A stretch of DNA of 64,000 nt from Zobellia uliginosa. GTDB taxonomy: Bacteria > Bacteroidota > Bacteroidia > Flavobacteriales > Flavobacteriaceae. The stretch is from assembly GCF_900156625.1 (NCBI RefSeq), contig NZ_FTOB01000004.1, positions 558,001 through 622,000 of the forward strand, written 5' to 3'. Made by a program: the position numbers and the translations under genes. The notes under the pieces are model-generated. The model was not told the DNA's origin and ran no database searches. It saw nothing but the letters and a program-made list of their open reading frames with translations. Numbering within the stretch: the stretch's first letter is position 1; every line of letters starts with the position of its first letter. Of the stretch, positions 15,995 through 24,591 are shown in pieces.

Positions 15995-16744
15995 TTAGTG
16001 CTTGGGCACCGTGTGAAAGGCTGCGGCGGCCGCACCTATAATACCGGCATGGTTCTGCAACTCTGCAGGAATGACCGGAGTTTCTATCGTTATGCACTCC
16101 CTGAACTGGTCAAAATCCTTAGACGCGCCCCCACCGATAAGAATGGTGTCGGGAGCTACCAGTAATTCAACATATTTTAAGAACTTGTTGAAACGCTTTC
16201 CCCATTTTTTATAGGATAGTCCTTCTCGGTCTTTGGCCGATCCTGCGGCCCAAAGCTCTATTTTTTTGTATTTTTTATAAGGAATTTGCCCTAGTTCAAA
16301 ATTAGGGATCAACCTGCCGTCTAAAAAAGCACCGCTACCAAGGCCGGTACCAATGGTGATCATAATGACCAAGCCTTCCATGCCTTTTCCTATACCGTAG
16401 TTCATACAGGCATAGCCCGCAATATCGGCATCGTTTACTACGGTAAAATCCAATCCGGTTTTTTCTTCGAAGAGTTTTTCAACATTGACGTTTAACCAAC
16501 TTTTATGTAGGTTTCCGGGCGATTTACAGATTCCTTTTTTGATTACGGTCGGAAAACCGCAACCTACTTTTCCTTTATAATCGAAATGCGTTACGATTTG
16601 AGCGATAACGCTGGCCATGTCTTCCGGCTTGCGCCCGACAGGCGTAGGTATACGATGGCGTTTAGAAACCAATTTGCCGGTTTCTATGTTCACTAAGGCA
16701 CCTTTTATGCCCGAACCACCTACATCTATACCAAGAACTTCCAT
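15995..16744 (-). CDS. ppgK: Polyphosphate glucokinase (ROK family)
   Basis: 249 residues from the ATG at 16744 (MEVLGIDVGGSGIKGALV), where the family normally begins; the longer frame to 16774 adds an unlikely tail. DVGGSG is the phosphate-binding loop; VVNDADIAGYACMNYG and MITIGTGLGSGAFLDGRLIPNFELGQ carry the ROK catalytic and glucose sites, and the ELG segment keeps the PPGK pattern. The enzyme phosphorylates glucose with inorganic polyphosphate (or ATP in some members). It lies next to the sulfatase gene, which may point to use of sugars from sulfated algal polysaccharides, but this link is inference. Confidence 0.88.
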   Translation of the reverse strand: MEVLGIDVGGSGIKGALVNIETGKLVSKRHRIPTPVGRKPEDMASVIAQIVTHFDYKGKVGCGFPTVIKKGICKSPGNLHKSWLNVNVEKLFEEKTGLDFTVVNDADIAGYACMNYGIGKGMEGLVIMITIGTGLGSGAFLDGRLIPNFELGQIPYKKYKKIELWAAGSAKDREGLSYKKWGKRFNKFLKYVELLVAPDTILIGGGASKDFDQFRECITIETPVIPAELQNHAGIIGAAAAAFHTVPKH

Positions 16745-16824
16745 TATTTGTTTTTTTAGATTATTTGAGGGCAAAGTAACAAAAAGTTTCGAGAGTAATC
16801 GAAGGATCGGGCCGTGTAACCGTT

Positions 16825-18300
16825 TTATTCGGAAGCATTGTACAGTCCGGTATCGCCTACGTTCAAAAGTGGCATCAATTTTTTTACGATCTCGGGCTTT
16901 TCATCGGCTATATTTTTATTTTCTATGGCATTGGCCTTATGGTGATCATATAGTTCAATGATAGGTTGGTCTTTCCTGAAATACTTGGTCAGCCTATAGT
17001 CTTTGGTGCGCATTGAGATCCCGTTCTTGAAATAGCTATAGGCAACCTCCTCGGTATCGGGAATGTTATATTTCATATGTTTTTCAAAACTTTCGCCATC
17101 GGTGGGTTTTATTTGGTCGATGCCGCACATATCCAAAAGGGTAGGATAGACGTCCACACTTTCGACTATGGCACGGACTTTTTTCGCTTTGTGTTGGCGT
17201 AGGGGGGAGTTAATGATGAGCGTGCTTTTCAGGGCGTTTTCAAAAAGGGTGTGTTTGCCCCAAACCCGTTGGTCTCCCAAATGCCAACCGTGGTCGCCCC
17301 AGATAACGATAATGGTATTTTGGTCGAGTTCCAAGGCCTTCAATTCTTGATAGAGTTTACCGATTTGTGCATCTATATAGCTAATGGACGCTAGGTAGCC
17401 GTGTCTTAGTTTTCGCGCATAGGCATCCGATACCTGTGTATCGAGGCCTGCCTTTTCTTCGCCAAGGGCGTATTGGTTGAACTCCCCGCTGCCGTGCAGG
17501 CTTTTTAAGTTGATGTTTTTAGGAGTGTCCGGGTTTGGGGACAAGGGAATTCTGTTTTCATCATAAAGGTCCCAATATTTTTTGGGGGCATTAAAAGGAA
17601 GGTGGGGCTTGAAAAAACCTACGCCCATAAAAAAGGGTTGCCCCTTCTTTTTTAATTCCTTCAATTTTGAAATGGCAAGATCGGCCGTTAGGCCATCGGG
17701 ATAGCCTTGGTCATCCGTTTCACCGGCTTCGTAAGGTTTTACCTGTTTTTTTAGGCTTTGCCTGTTCTCTCCGTTCGCATAGGCAAAAAAGGAATTCCAG
17801 CCGGTTTTCCATTTGCCCGGGTCAAAAAGAAGTTCACTCCAGCTATGGGGGAGTTCCCTCTGTTCCGAAGGTTGCGCTTCGTAGCCATATACGAGTCCGT
17901 CTGCCGAATGGCTGATCTTTCCGATTCCTACGGTATGGTATCCGTCTTGTTTGAATCTATGGATAAAGGTTTCGGGAGTCTCCTTTTCAGGTTGGCCCGA
18001 AATTTCCTCAACAATGGAGTTGTTCGATAGGTGGATGGGTTTTGAGGGACGCATACCCGTAAGTATAGCGTGCCTCGATGCGCCGCAGGTAGGTACTTGA
18101 ACATAGTGGTTGGTAAATAGGGCCCCGGTTTTGGCCAAGGCATCTATATGGGGCGATTTTACATAGTGCTTTCCGTAGGCGCCCAGTTCGGTGCGGAGGT
18201 CGTCAACGCAAATAAACAATACATTGGGTCTGTCTTGGGTTTGGGCCGATAAGTTGGTAAGGCCCAATAAGAGATACAGGGCGGAAAAATATCTGAACAT
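16825..18300 (-). CDS. Secreted sulfatase, iduronate-2-sulfatase-like (S1 family)
   Basis: 491 residues with a signal peptide ending SAQ at 18-20. The metal-binding DD is at 33-34 (VDDLRTELGAYG), and the sulfatase motif C-x-[PA]-S-R appears as C72-G-A-S-R76, where the cysteine becomes formylglycine. GDHGWHLGDQ, later, supplies more active-site residues. It removes sulfate esters from carbohydrates, probably in the periplasm. The layout is that of the iduronate-2-sulfatase-like S1 branch that is abundant in marine Bacteroidota. There is no SusC/SusD pair nearby, so it is not in a classic polysaccharide utilisation locus. Confidence 0.92.
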   Translation of the reverse strand: MFRYFSALYLLLGLTNLSAQTQDRPNVLFICVDDLRTELGAYGKHYVKSPHIDALAKTGALFTNHYVQVPTCGASRHAILTGMRPSKPIHLSNNSIVEEISGQPEKETPETFIHRFKQDGYHTVGIGKISHSADGLVYGYEAQPSEQRELPHSWSELLFDPGKWKTGWNSFFAYANGENRQSLKKQVKPYEAGETDDQGYPDGLTADLAISKLKELKKKGQPFFMGVGFFKPHLPFNAPKKYWDLYDENRIPLSPNPDTPKNINLKSLHGSGEFNQYALGEEKAGLDTQVSDAYARKLRHGYLASISYIDAQIGKLYQELKALELDQNTIIVIWGDHGWHLGDQRVWGKHTLFENALKSTLIINSPLRQHKAKKVRAIVESVDVYPTLLDMCGIDQIKPTDGESFEKHMKYNIPDTEEVAYSYFKNGISMRTKDYRLTKYFRKDQPIIELYDHHKANAIENKNIADEKPEIVKKLMPLLNVGDTGLYNASE

Positions 18301-18339
18301 TTGAACGGGTTTGGTGAATGAGAGCTAAATATACCAATT

Positions 18340-19155
18340 TTAGGCAAGCTCACCGTTCCGGTGCAGAATATCAAAAATCAATTGGTCTACTTCGCTCAGT
18401 TGATGTTTATCTTTATAGCTTAGCCAAGCTATTTGGTTGATTTTTGGGTCGGTATGTGGCTCACCTTTGTATTGGGCGGTATAGCAGGTCATTCGCGATA
18501 AAATACCCGGTTTCTTTCCGCTGGCTTGGGCTTCGAAGATCCCGACGAATTGCATAGAGGGCATGTCAATTTCTATATTGAGGATGCTCTTGGTATGCTT
18601 CGCTAGGCTTAAGGCGTCGTTCTCGCCTATGGTGCGTATTCCTTTGGGAATGAAATAAAGGTCCTCGTCCGCCTTTTTTAAGCAAAGTATCTGTCCGTTT
18701 TCAATATGTATCCACCCTAGGTGGTCTATTATGTCTTCGGAAGGCTCTACATAATAATCGATCGAGTTTAGGGAGTGGTTGGGGTCTATGGTGTCGAGAA
18801 TTTTGTCGATGAGTTTTCCGGGAGCGGTGAGGGTGCCCAACTTTTTGTTACGGCCCAAGGCACTTGAAATGGTTTCGTCCCTATTGCCGAATTTATAGCC
18901 GTTTTCATTGGTCCAAAGTAGGTTCAGGACGTGTTGCATCATAACATTGCCCAGTTGGTCAATGGAAATGGCAATTTTCAATAGATATTCGCCAATGCCT
19001 TTTGCCCCTCGGGTGAACAGGCTGTGAAATATACCGTAAATAAAGCCGATCGGACCGGTAATCAATAGTAAGATAATGGAAATCAGAAACAGCAGCGCCC
19101 CGATAAAAGGGTTCGTTGGCTTGTCGGGTCTGTAGGTTTGCTTTTTTAAAATCAT
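18340..19155 (-). CDS. Membrane-anchored protein with a degenerate Nudix domain
   Basis: 271 residues. A hydrophobic region at about 16-47 (FIGALLFLISIILLLITGPIGFIYGIF) likely anchors it in the inner membrane. From about 135 to 260 the strand and helix order resembles a Nudix hydrolase, with WIHIENGQILCLKKADEDLYFIPKG leading into the box at 172-194. The Nudix box normally has G-x5-E-x7-R-E-U-x-E-E-x-G-U; here the first G and E remain, but R-E is K-H, E-E is S-I and the late G is N. Metal binding, and so normal catalysis, is therefore unlikely. A binding or regulatory role is inferred. The gene precedes the sulfatase gene with a 39-base gap. Confidence 0.6.
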   Translation of the reverse strand: MILKKQTYRPDKPTNPFIGALLFLISIILLLITGPIGFIYGIFHSLFTRGAKGIGEYLLKIAISIDQLGNVMMQHVLNLLWTNENGYKFGNRDETISSALGRNKKLGTLTAPGKLIDKILDTIDPNHSLNSIDYYVEPSEDIIDHLGWIHIENGQILCLKKADEDLYFIPKGIRTIGENDALSLAKHTKSILNIEIDMPSMQFVGIFEAQASGKKPGILSRMTCYTAQYKGEPHTDPKINQIAWLSYKDKHQLSEVDQLIFDILHRNGELA

Positions 19156-19248
19156 GATGTAGGCTTGAGGCCGGCAAAACGGCTAATCTTTTATTTGGTT
19201 TTAAAGATACCGGTTTCGGGGAATTACAACATGCTTTATACGCGATTC

Positions 19249-20334
19249 TCAGTAGTTAAGCTTTAATTTTAAGGGAAGGTGGTCGGAACAGCCCTTGGGT
19301 ACATAGTTGGGCTTCTTCGATTTGTATTGAAAGGATCTAGGTCTCCCGCTAGAGGTTGCCAAAGTACGGTCATCGATGATATCAAAGGTATCTATGTCGG
19401 CGGTAAGTCCGTTACCGGACAAGAATCCGCGGCTTACTACGAGCTGATCTAACATTTGATAGCGGTTGGCGAACACCGTGCCATCGAACAATCCGCTTAA
19501 AAAATAGGTGCCCGTATTTCCCGATGACGATTTGTTAAGAAGGGTAGTGCTGAGGTTGTATAAAAAAGTCTCCCTGCTCCGGTACTGATAGGTTGGTACA
19601 AATTTGTCAAAATCGTTGGTGGCTCCCTTTACCTTGTCAAGGTCCCTTGAGGCTTTTAAATGCTGTACCACACTGCGGTCAAAAGGTTCGTCGTTAAAAT
19701 CGCCCACTACGAGTACCTTTCCTTCCCATTTATTTTGAATGGCCGCCAGGTCGTTGTTGGCCTGGAGCGTTTCGTAGGTAGTGGAATCTACCTTGGTATG
19801 GGCTTCCACCAAAAAAGCGATATGCTCGGCCACGGCAATACGTAGGGGTTCCGAATGGTATTGTCCCCTGCTTCGCGAAGGCCAGTGGGAGGCAATGACC
19901 ACAAATTCTTCGTTTGTGGCATTGATTTTAAAGACTACTTCAAAAATATCGCGGGTACGGTACCTAAGATGAACAAGATGTGAGGTTCTTGAAACTACCG
20001 TAAGCTTGTCGGGGTTATAGGCCATGGCTACATCAATACCTCTGAGGTCACTTGTTCCCGAGGCGTCAAATACTACTTTGAGGTGGTTCATGCCGGCTTC
20101 GTCGAGCAAACTTTGTAGTAGGGTATCCTTTTCTATTTCGCAAACGGTCAACAGGTCGATCTGTTCATTGGGCCAGATGAGGTTTAATCCTTCGGCCAGG
20201 CGCTCTTTTTTGATGTCGAAGACGGCTTCGGTCCAACCTGCTGCCGGCGTAAAACTAAAGTCGTTCGAAATCGGGTCGTCATCGGTATCGAAAAAGTTCT
20301 GAAGGTTCCACCAGGCGAAATTGATATGGGGCAT
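19249..20334 (-). CDS. Endonuclease/exonuclease/phosphatase fold enzyme
   Basis: 361 residues without a signal peptide. The EEP fold signatures are present: the N-terminal FAWWNLQNFF (metal-proximal Asn), VCEIEK near 66 with the catalytic Glu, DVAMAYNPDKL, VIASHWPSRSRG with His, VVGDFNDEP near 207-215 with the catalytic Asp and Asn, and SDHLPL near the C-terminus. Members are nucleases or phosphodiesterases dependent on magnesium. The substrate is unknown; a related type is common in Bacteroidota. Confidence 0.85.
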   Translation of the reverse strand: MPHINFAWWNLQNFFDTDDDPISNDFSFTPAAGWTEAVFDIKKERLAEGLNLIWPNEQIDLLTVCEIEKDTLLQSLLDEAGMNHLKVVFDASGTSDLRGIDVAMAYNPDKLTVVSRTSHLVHLRYRTRDIFEVVFKINATNEEFVVIASHWPSRSRGQYHSEPLRIAVAEHIAFLVEAHTKVDSTTYETLQANNDLAAIQNKWEGKVLVVGDFNDEPFDRSVVQHLKASRDLDKVKGATNDFDKFVPTYQYRSRETFLYNLSTTLLNKSSSGNTGTYFLSGLFDGTVFANRYQMLDQLVVSRGFLSGNGLTADIDTFDIIDDRTLATSSGRPRSFQYKSKKPNYVPKGCSDHLPLKLKLNY

Positions 20335-20493
20335 AACGTTTAGGTTTTAGAAAGTTAATTTGCAAATGGGCCATGCCCCGCACCATAAAGATGGCAAAAG
20401 CAGACTTCTTTCCTAAAGTTAAGGAAACAGAGGGCCTCATACCCTGTAGTTTTGTAAGGATATGGTGGTTTTGTGTATAGTTGGTAGACAGTG

Positions 20494-21177
20494 CTATACG
20501 GCTCGCTGTACGACCTCGAAGATTTTATTTCCGTCGCACTTCAGGGTTTTGGACGGATATTTTAGAATTAAGGCATAATCGTGCGTGGCCATCAGAATGG
20601 AACGGCCCGATTTATGGATTTCCTGCAATACTTTCATGACCTCTACACTGGTTTGCGGATCTAGGTTACCCGTAGGTTCGTCGGCCAAGATAAGTTCGGG
20701 GTCGTTCAAGAGGGCCCTGGCGATGGCTACACGTTGTTGCTCCCCGCCCGACAGCTGGTGGGGAAACTTGAAGCCTTTGGTCTTCATGCCTACTTTATTC
20801 AGTACCTCCTCGATTTTTTGGTTCATTTTATGGGAGTCTTTCCAGCCGGTGGCCTTGAGAACAAAATGAAGGTTTTTGTTGATATTCCTATCGGGCAACA
20901 GTTTAAAGTCTTGAAAGACGATGCCTATCTTGCGCCGCAGGTAGGGTATTTCTTTTTCGCGCAATTTGGTGAGGTCGAAACCAACGATGCTTCCGGTGCC
21001 TTGTTTTAGGGGAAGGTCACCGTAGAGGGTCTTCATAAAGCTACTCTTTCCGCTTCCTGTCTTTCCTATCAAATAAACGAATTCGCCCTTTCTTACATCA
21101 AGGGTCACTTCGTTCAGTACAAGACTGTCCTTTTGAAAAATAGCTGCATCCTTAAGCTCTAAAATCGTTTCTGACAT
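20494..21177 (-). CDS. ftsE: Cell-division ABC transporter ATP-binding protein FtsE
   Basis: 227 residues. It has Walker [10 protein letters not shown] near 38-46, Q-loop [11 protein letters not shown], signature LSGGEQQR, Walker [13 protein letters not shown] and the H-loop ATHDYAL. The overall pattern matches FtsE, which with FtsX links peptidoglycan hydrolysis to division at the inner membrane. In many Bacteroidota ftsX lies elsewhere, and here no ftsX is adjacent. A lone FtsE-like subunit could belong to another MacB/LolD-type system, so FtsE is the best rather than the only reading. Confidence 0.85.
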   Translation of the reverse strand: MSETILELKDAAIFQKDSLVLNEVTLDVRKGEFVYLIGKTGSGKSSFMKTLYGDLPLKQGTGSIVGFDLTKLREKEIPYLRRKIGIVFQDFKLLPDRNINKNLHFVLKATGWKDSHKMNQKIEEVLNKVGMKTKGFKFPHQLSGGEQQRVAIARALLNDPELILADEPTGNLDPQTSVEVMKVLQEIHKSGRSILMATHDYALILKYPSKTLKCDGNKIFEVVQRAV

Positions 21178-21475
21178 ACGTAGGGGTACCGGTTTTTAAG
21201 TTGAATTTTGTTAATCAATCGTTAAAGGGGCTTATCGTGCCCTTCAAATCTCGAACTTTGATTTTTTAACGTTGATATAAAAGTAATAAGTTAATCACGA
21301 ACCTATGTCAGTCGTTGCCAAAATCTTTTTCTTTGGTCTGTTTTTTGATGTGGCTTTAGATCATTCGATGTGATGTGCTTAAATCAGGGGGAAAACAGAA
21401 GCATCGCATACTTAGATACAATATTCAACGTTATTAATTTAATTAACGGTAATACATATTTCTAGTTAGAACACT
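21178..21475. other. Intergenic region between divergent ftsE and the TPR gene
   Basis: About 300 bases, AT-rich, with no convincing gene. Near the TPR gene there is an imperfect inverted repeat, CGTTA at 21429-21433 and TAACG at 21444-21448, that could be an operator. No clean -33/-7 pair was found by eye. Confidence 0.4.
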
Positions 21476-24400
21476 ATGCTAAAAAAAATCACCGCTTTTA
21501 TCCCTGTTTTTCTGGGAATGGTTTCTATGGGAGTTGCTCAAGAAACTAAAATTTACACTCACGATCAAAAAGAATATCAAGATGCCCTGGCGCTCTACAA
21601 CAATGAGCAATACCAAGCGGCACAATCTATCTTTGCGAAGGTCAAGGAAAATACCGATAATCTAGAGACCAAGGCCAACAGTGCCTATTATGAGGCCAAT
21701 GCGGCGGTGCGTTTGAACCAGCTCGGGGCCGATAGGTTGATGGAAGATTTCGTGGCCAATTATCCCACCTCTACGAAAAGAAACTCTGCCTATGTAGACG
21801 TGGCCGAGTATTATTTTGAAACCGGAAAATATCCGCATGCCCTGAAGTGGTACAATAAAGTCGATCAAGGGGCGCTGTCCCGAAAAGAGATGGACAAATT
21901 CAATTTCAACTATGGGTATTCCCTTTTTTCCTCTGGAAAGCAAAAACAGGCCGAGAGCTATCTTCAAAAAGTTGAAAATTCACCTGTCTACGGATCTCAG
22001 GCCAAGTACTACATGGGATATATCGCCTATCAGCAAGATGATTACGAAACGGCCAACCAACGTTTTGACCAAATTCAAGATCCTGAAATTCTTGAAGAAA
22101 AAATGGATTATTATCAGGCCGATATGAACTTTAAACTGGGTAAGTTCGATCAGGCCATTGCTTTGGCAAAGAAACAAATGGCCAAGGGCGACCGTAAAGA
22201 AAAATCGGAACTCAGCAAGATCATAGGGGAGAGCTATTTTAATTTGAAGGACTATGCCAGTGCAGTTCCCTACCTTGAGGATTACAAGGGCAAAAAGGGG
22301 AAGTGGAGCAATACCGATTACTATCTTTTAGGATACTCGTACTACAAGCAGGGCGACTATGCCAATGCAGTACAACAGTTCAATAAAATCATAGGGGGTA
22401 CCAATAGCGTTTCCCAAAACGCCTATTACCACTTGGCGGAGTGTTATTTAAAATTAGATAAAAAACAGGAAGCCCTCAATGCGTTTAGAAATGCTTCCCA
22501 AATGGATTTCTCGCAAGAGATTCAAAAGGATGCCTATTTGAACTATGCCCGTTTGAGTTATGAGGTGGGAAATGCCTATGAGCCGGTTCCCCAGGTTATT
22601 ACCGATTATTTGGATAAATATCCTGACAGTGCCCATAGGGAAGAAATGCAAGAGCTTTTGGTAGACTCGTATATTACTTCCAAGAACTTTGCGGGGGCGA
22701 TGGAGCTGCTTGAGAAAAATAAAAACTATGCCAGTAAGGCTACCTATCAAAAAGTAGCGTATTACCGCGGGATAGAATTGTTTATGAACGGTGATTACCA
22801 AGCTGCGGCCGAGAACTTAGGAAAGTCATTGGCGAGTGCCGAAGACCATCTTTTTAGGGCCAAGGCCAACTATTGGAAAGCCGAGGCGGAATATGCCCTC
22901 AATAACTATGACGATGCCTTGGTAGACTATATCCAGTTTCAACAAAATTCGGCGGCGAAATCTACCGAAGAATATAAAGAGCTCGATTATAACTTGGCTT
23001 ACACCTACTTCAAGTTGAAGGATTATGGTAACGCGATATCGTACTTTGGTAATTTTACGAGTGCGGGATCCAAGGATACACAGAAACTATACGATGGTTA
23101 CTTGCGTTTAGGCGATAGTTACTTCGTAACAAGTAAATATTGGCCGGCCATTGAAACCTACAACAAGGCCCTTTCCTTATCCGGACCGGAAAAAGATTAC
23201 GCTGCGTACCAAAAAGGGATCAGCTATGGTTTTGTAGATCGTCGCGATACCAAGATCGAAGAGTTGCGAAGGTTTGTTTCGGCCTATCCGAAATCGAGCT
23301 TGAAGGATGACGCCCTCTTTGAGTTGGCCAATACCTTGATCTCTACGGGGCAGGAACAGCAGGGACTTCAGACTTACCAACGTCTGATCAACGAATACAA
23401 GGGAAGCTCGTTGGTGCCACAGGCCATGATGCGCCAAGGTCTGGTTCATTATAACGCCAACCGAAACGAACAGGCCTTGACCGAATTTAAGTCCGTTGTA
23501 CATAATTTTCCCAATACCCAAGAAGCGATTCAGGCCGTGGCCACCGCTAAGTTGATCTACGTAGATTTAGGTCGCGTAGATGAGTATGGCGAGTGGGTGC
23601 AAAAACTCGATTTTGTTGAGGTGAGCGATAGTGAGCTCGATAATGCCACTTTTGAGTCTGCCGATAAGCAGAATATGGAAGGCAAAAAAGATGCGGCCAT
23701 AAAGGGCTATGAGAGTTATATCAAACAATTCCCTAACGGTTTGCATTCGGTTAAGGCCAACTTTAATCTGGCCCAACTCTATTTTGCAAAGGGCGAAAAG
23801 GAAAAGGCATTGCCTTACTACACCTTCGTTGCCGATAAATTGGGCAGTGAGTTTGCAGAGCAGTCCTTGACCAGGGTTTGTGAAATTTATATCGGGAAAC
23901 AAGACTATGCAACGGCATTGCCCTATTTGCAGCGTTTGGAAAGCCAAGCCGACATTCAGCAAAACCGAACCTTTGCCCAGTCGAACCTTATGAAGGGCTA
24001 CTACGAACAAAAGGATTACGATAAAACCTTGGCCTATGCGGAAAAGGTATTGGCTACACCGATCATCGATAACCGTATTAAAAGTGACGCACAGATCATG
24101 ATAGCGCGTTCGGCCATTGCCACGGGCGATGAGGCCAAGGCCGAACAGGCCTATGCCGATGTGTTGAAAATTGCCTCGGGGGCAACGGCGGCCGAAGCCC
24201 TTTACTACGATGCCTATTTTAAGAGCAAGGCCCAAGATTATGAGAACTCGAACATATCTGTCCAGAAATTGGCGAAAGACTATTCGGGCTATAAGGAATG
24301 GGGCGGAAAAGGCTTGATCATTATGGCCAAGAACTTCTACGCCTTGGGAGATGCATATCAGGCGACCTATATTTTAGATAGCGTAATCGGCAACTTCGGC

Positions 24401-24493
24401 CAGTATGCCGAAATTGTGTCGGAAGCCAAAAGTGAATTGTCGATTATCAAAGCCAAGGAGGCCAAGAGCAATTCATCAGTGAGAACCGATTGA
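21476..24493 (+). CDS. Long secreted tetratricopeptide-repeat protein
   Basis: 1005 residues. A signal peptide (MLKKITAFIPVFLGMVSMGVAQ) is followed over the whole length by about 20-25 TPR units of 34-37 residues with the usual A-x-x-x-Y-x-x-G and A-x-x-x-Y-x-x pattern (for example YYLLGYSYYKQGDYANAVQQFNKIIGG near 284-310). This forms a periplasmic solenoid for protein contacts. The next gene, an outer-membrane barrel, starts 98 bases later on the same strand, and this pair is common in Bacteroidota, so they probably act together. No enzymatic part is visible. Confidence 0.85.
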   Translation: MLKKITAFIPVFLGMVSMGVAQETKIYTHDQKEYQDALALYNNEQYQAAQSIFAKVKENTDNLETKANSAYYEANAAVRLNQLGADRLMEDFVANYPTSTKRNSAYVDVAEYYFETGKYPHALKWYNKVDQGALSRKEMDKFNFNYGYSLFSSGKQKQAESYLQKVENSPVYGSQAKYYMGYIAYQQDDYETANQRFDQIQDPEILEEKMDYYQADMNFKLGKFDQAIALAKKQMAKGDRKEKSELSKIIGESYFNLKDYASAVPYLEDYKGKKGKWSNTDYYLLGYSYYKQGDYANAVQQFNKIIGGTNSVSQNAYYHLAECYLKLDKKQEALNAFRNASQMDFSQEIQKDAYLNYARLSYEVGNAYEPVPQVITDYLDKYPDSAHREEMQELLVDSYITSKNFAGAMELLEKNKNYASKATYQKVAYYRGIELFMNGDYQAAAENLGKSLASAEDHLFRAKANYWKAEAEYALNNYDDALVDYIQFQQNSAAKSTEEYKELDYNLAYTYFKLKDYGNAISYFGNFTSAGSKDTQKLYDGYLRLGDSYFVTSKYWPAIETYNKALSLSGPEKDYAAYQKGISYGFVDRRDTKIEELRRFVSAYPKSSLKDDALFELANTLISTGQEQQGLQTYQRLINEYKGSSLVPQAMMRQGLVHYNANRNEQALTEFKSVVHNFPNTQEAIQAVATAKLIYVDLGRVDEYGEWVQKLDFVEVSDSELDNATFESADKQNMEGKKDAAIKGYESYIKQFPNGLHSVKANFNLAQLYFAKGEKEKALPYYTFVADKLGSEFAEQSLTRVCEIYIGKQDYATALPYLQRLESQADIQQNRTFAQSNLMKGYYEQKDYDKTLAYAEKVLATPIIDNRIKSDAQIMIARSAIATGDEAKAEQAYADVLKIASGATAAEALYYDAYFKSKAQDYENSNISVQKLAKDYSGYKEWGGKGLIIMAKNFYALGDAYQATYILDSVIGNFGQYAEIVSEAKSELSIIKAKEAKSNSSVRTD

Positions 24494-24591
24494 AATTGAA
24501 AATAGATTAAACACGATTGAAAATTGAATTTGAACGGGGCCCTATAGAACCGGCTTCGTTTTACAGGTGTAAATTCAAAAAAGAACACAGA

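Noticed and set aside
23567-24235. A 222-codon minus-strand frame inside the TPR gene
   Set aside because: Antisense to a strong TPR-coding frame; no signal, family or promoter.
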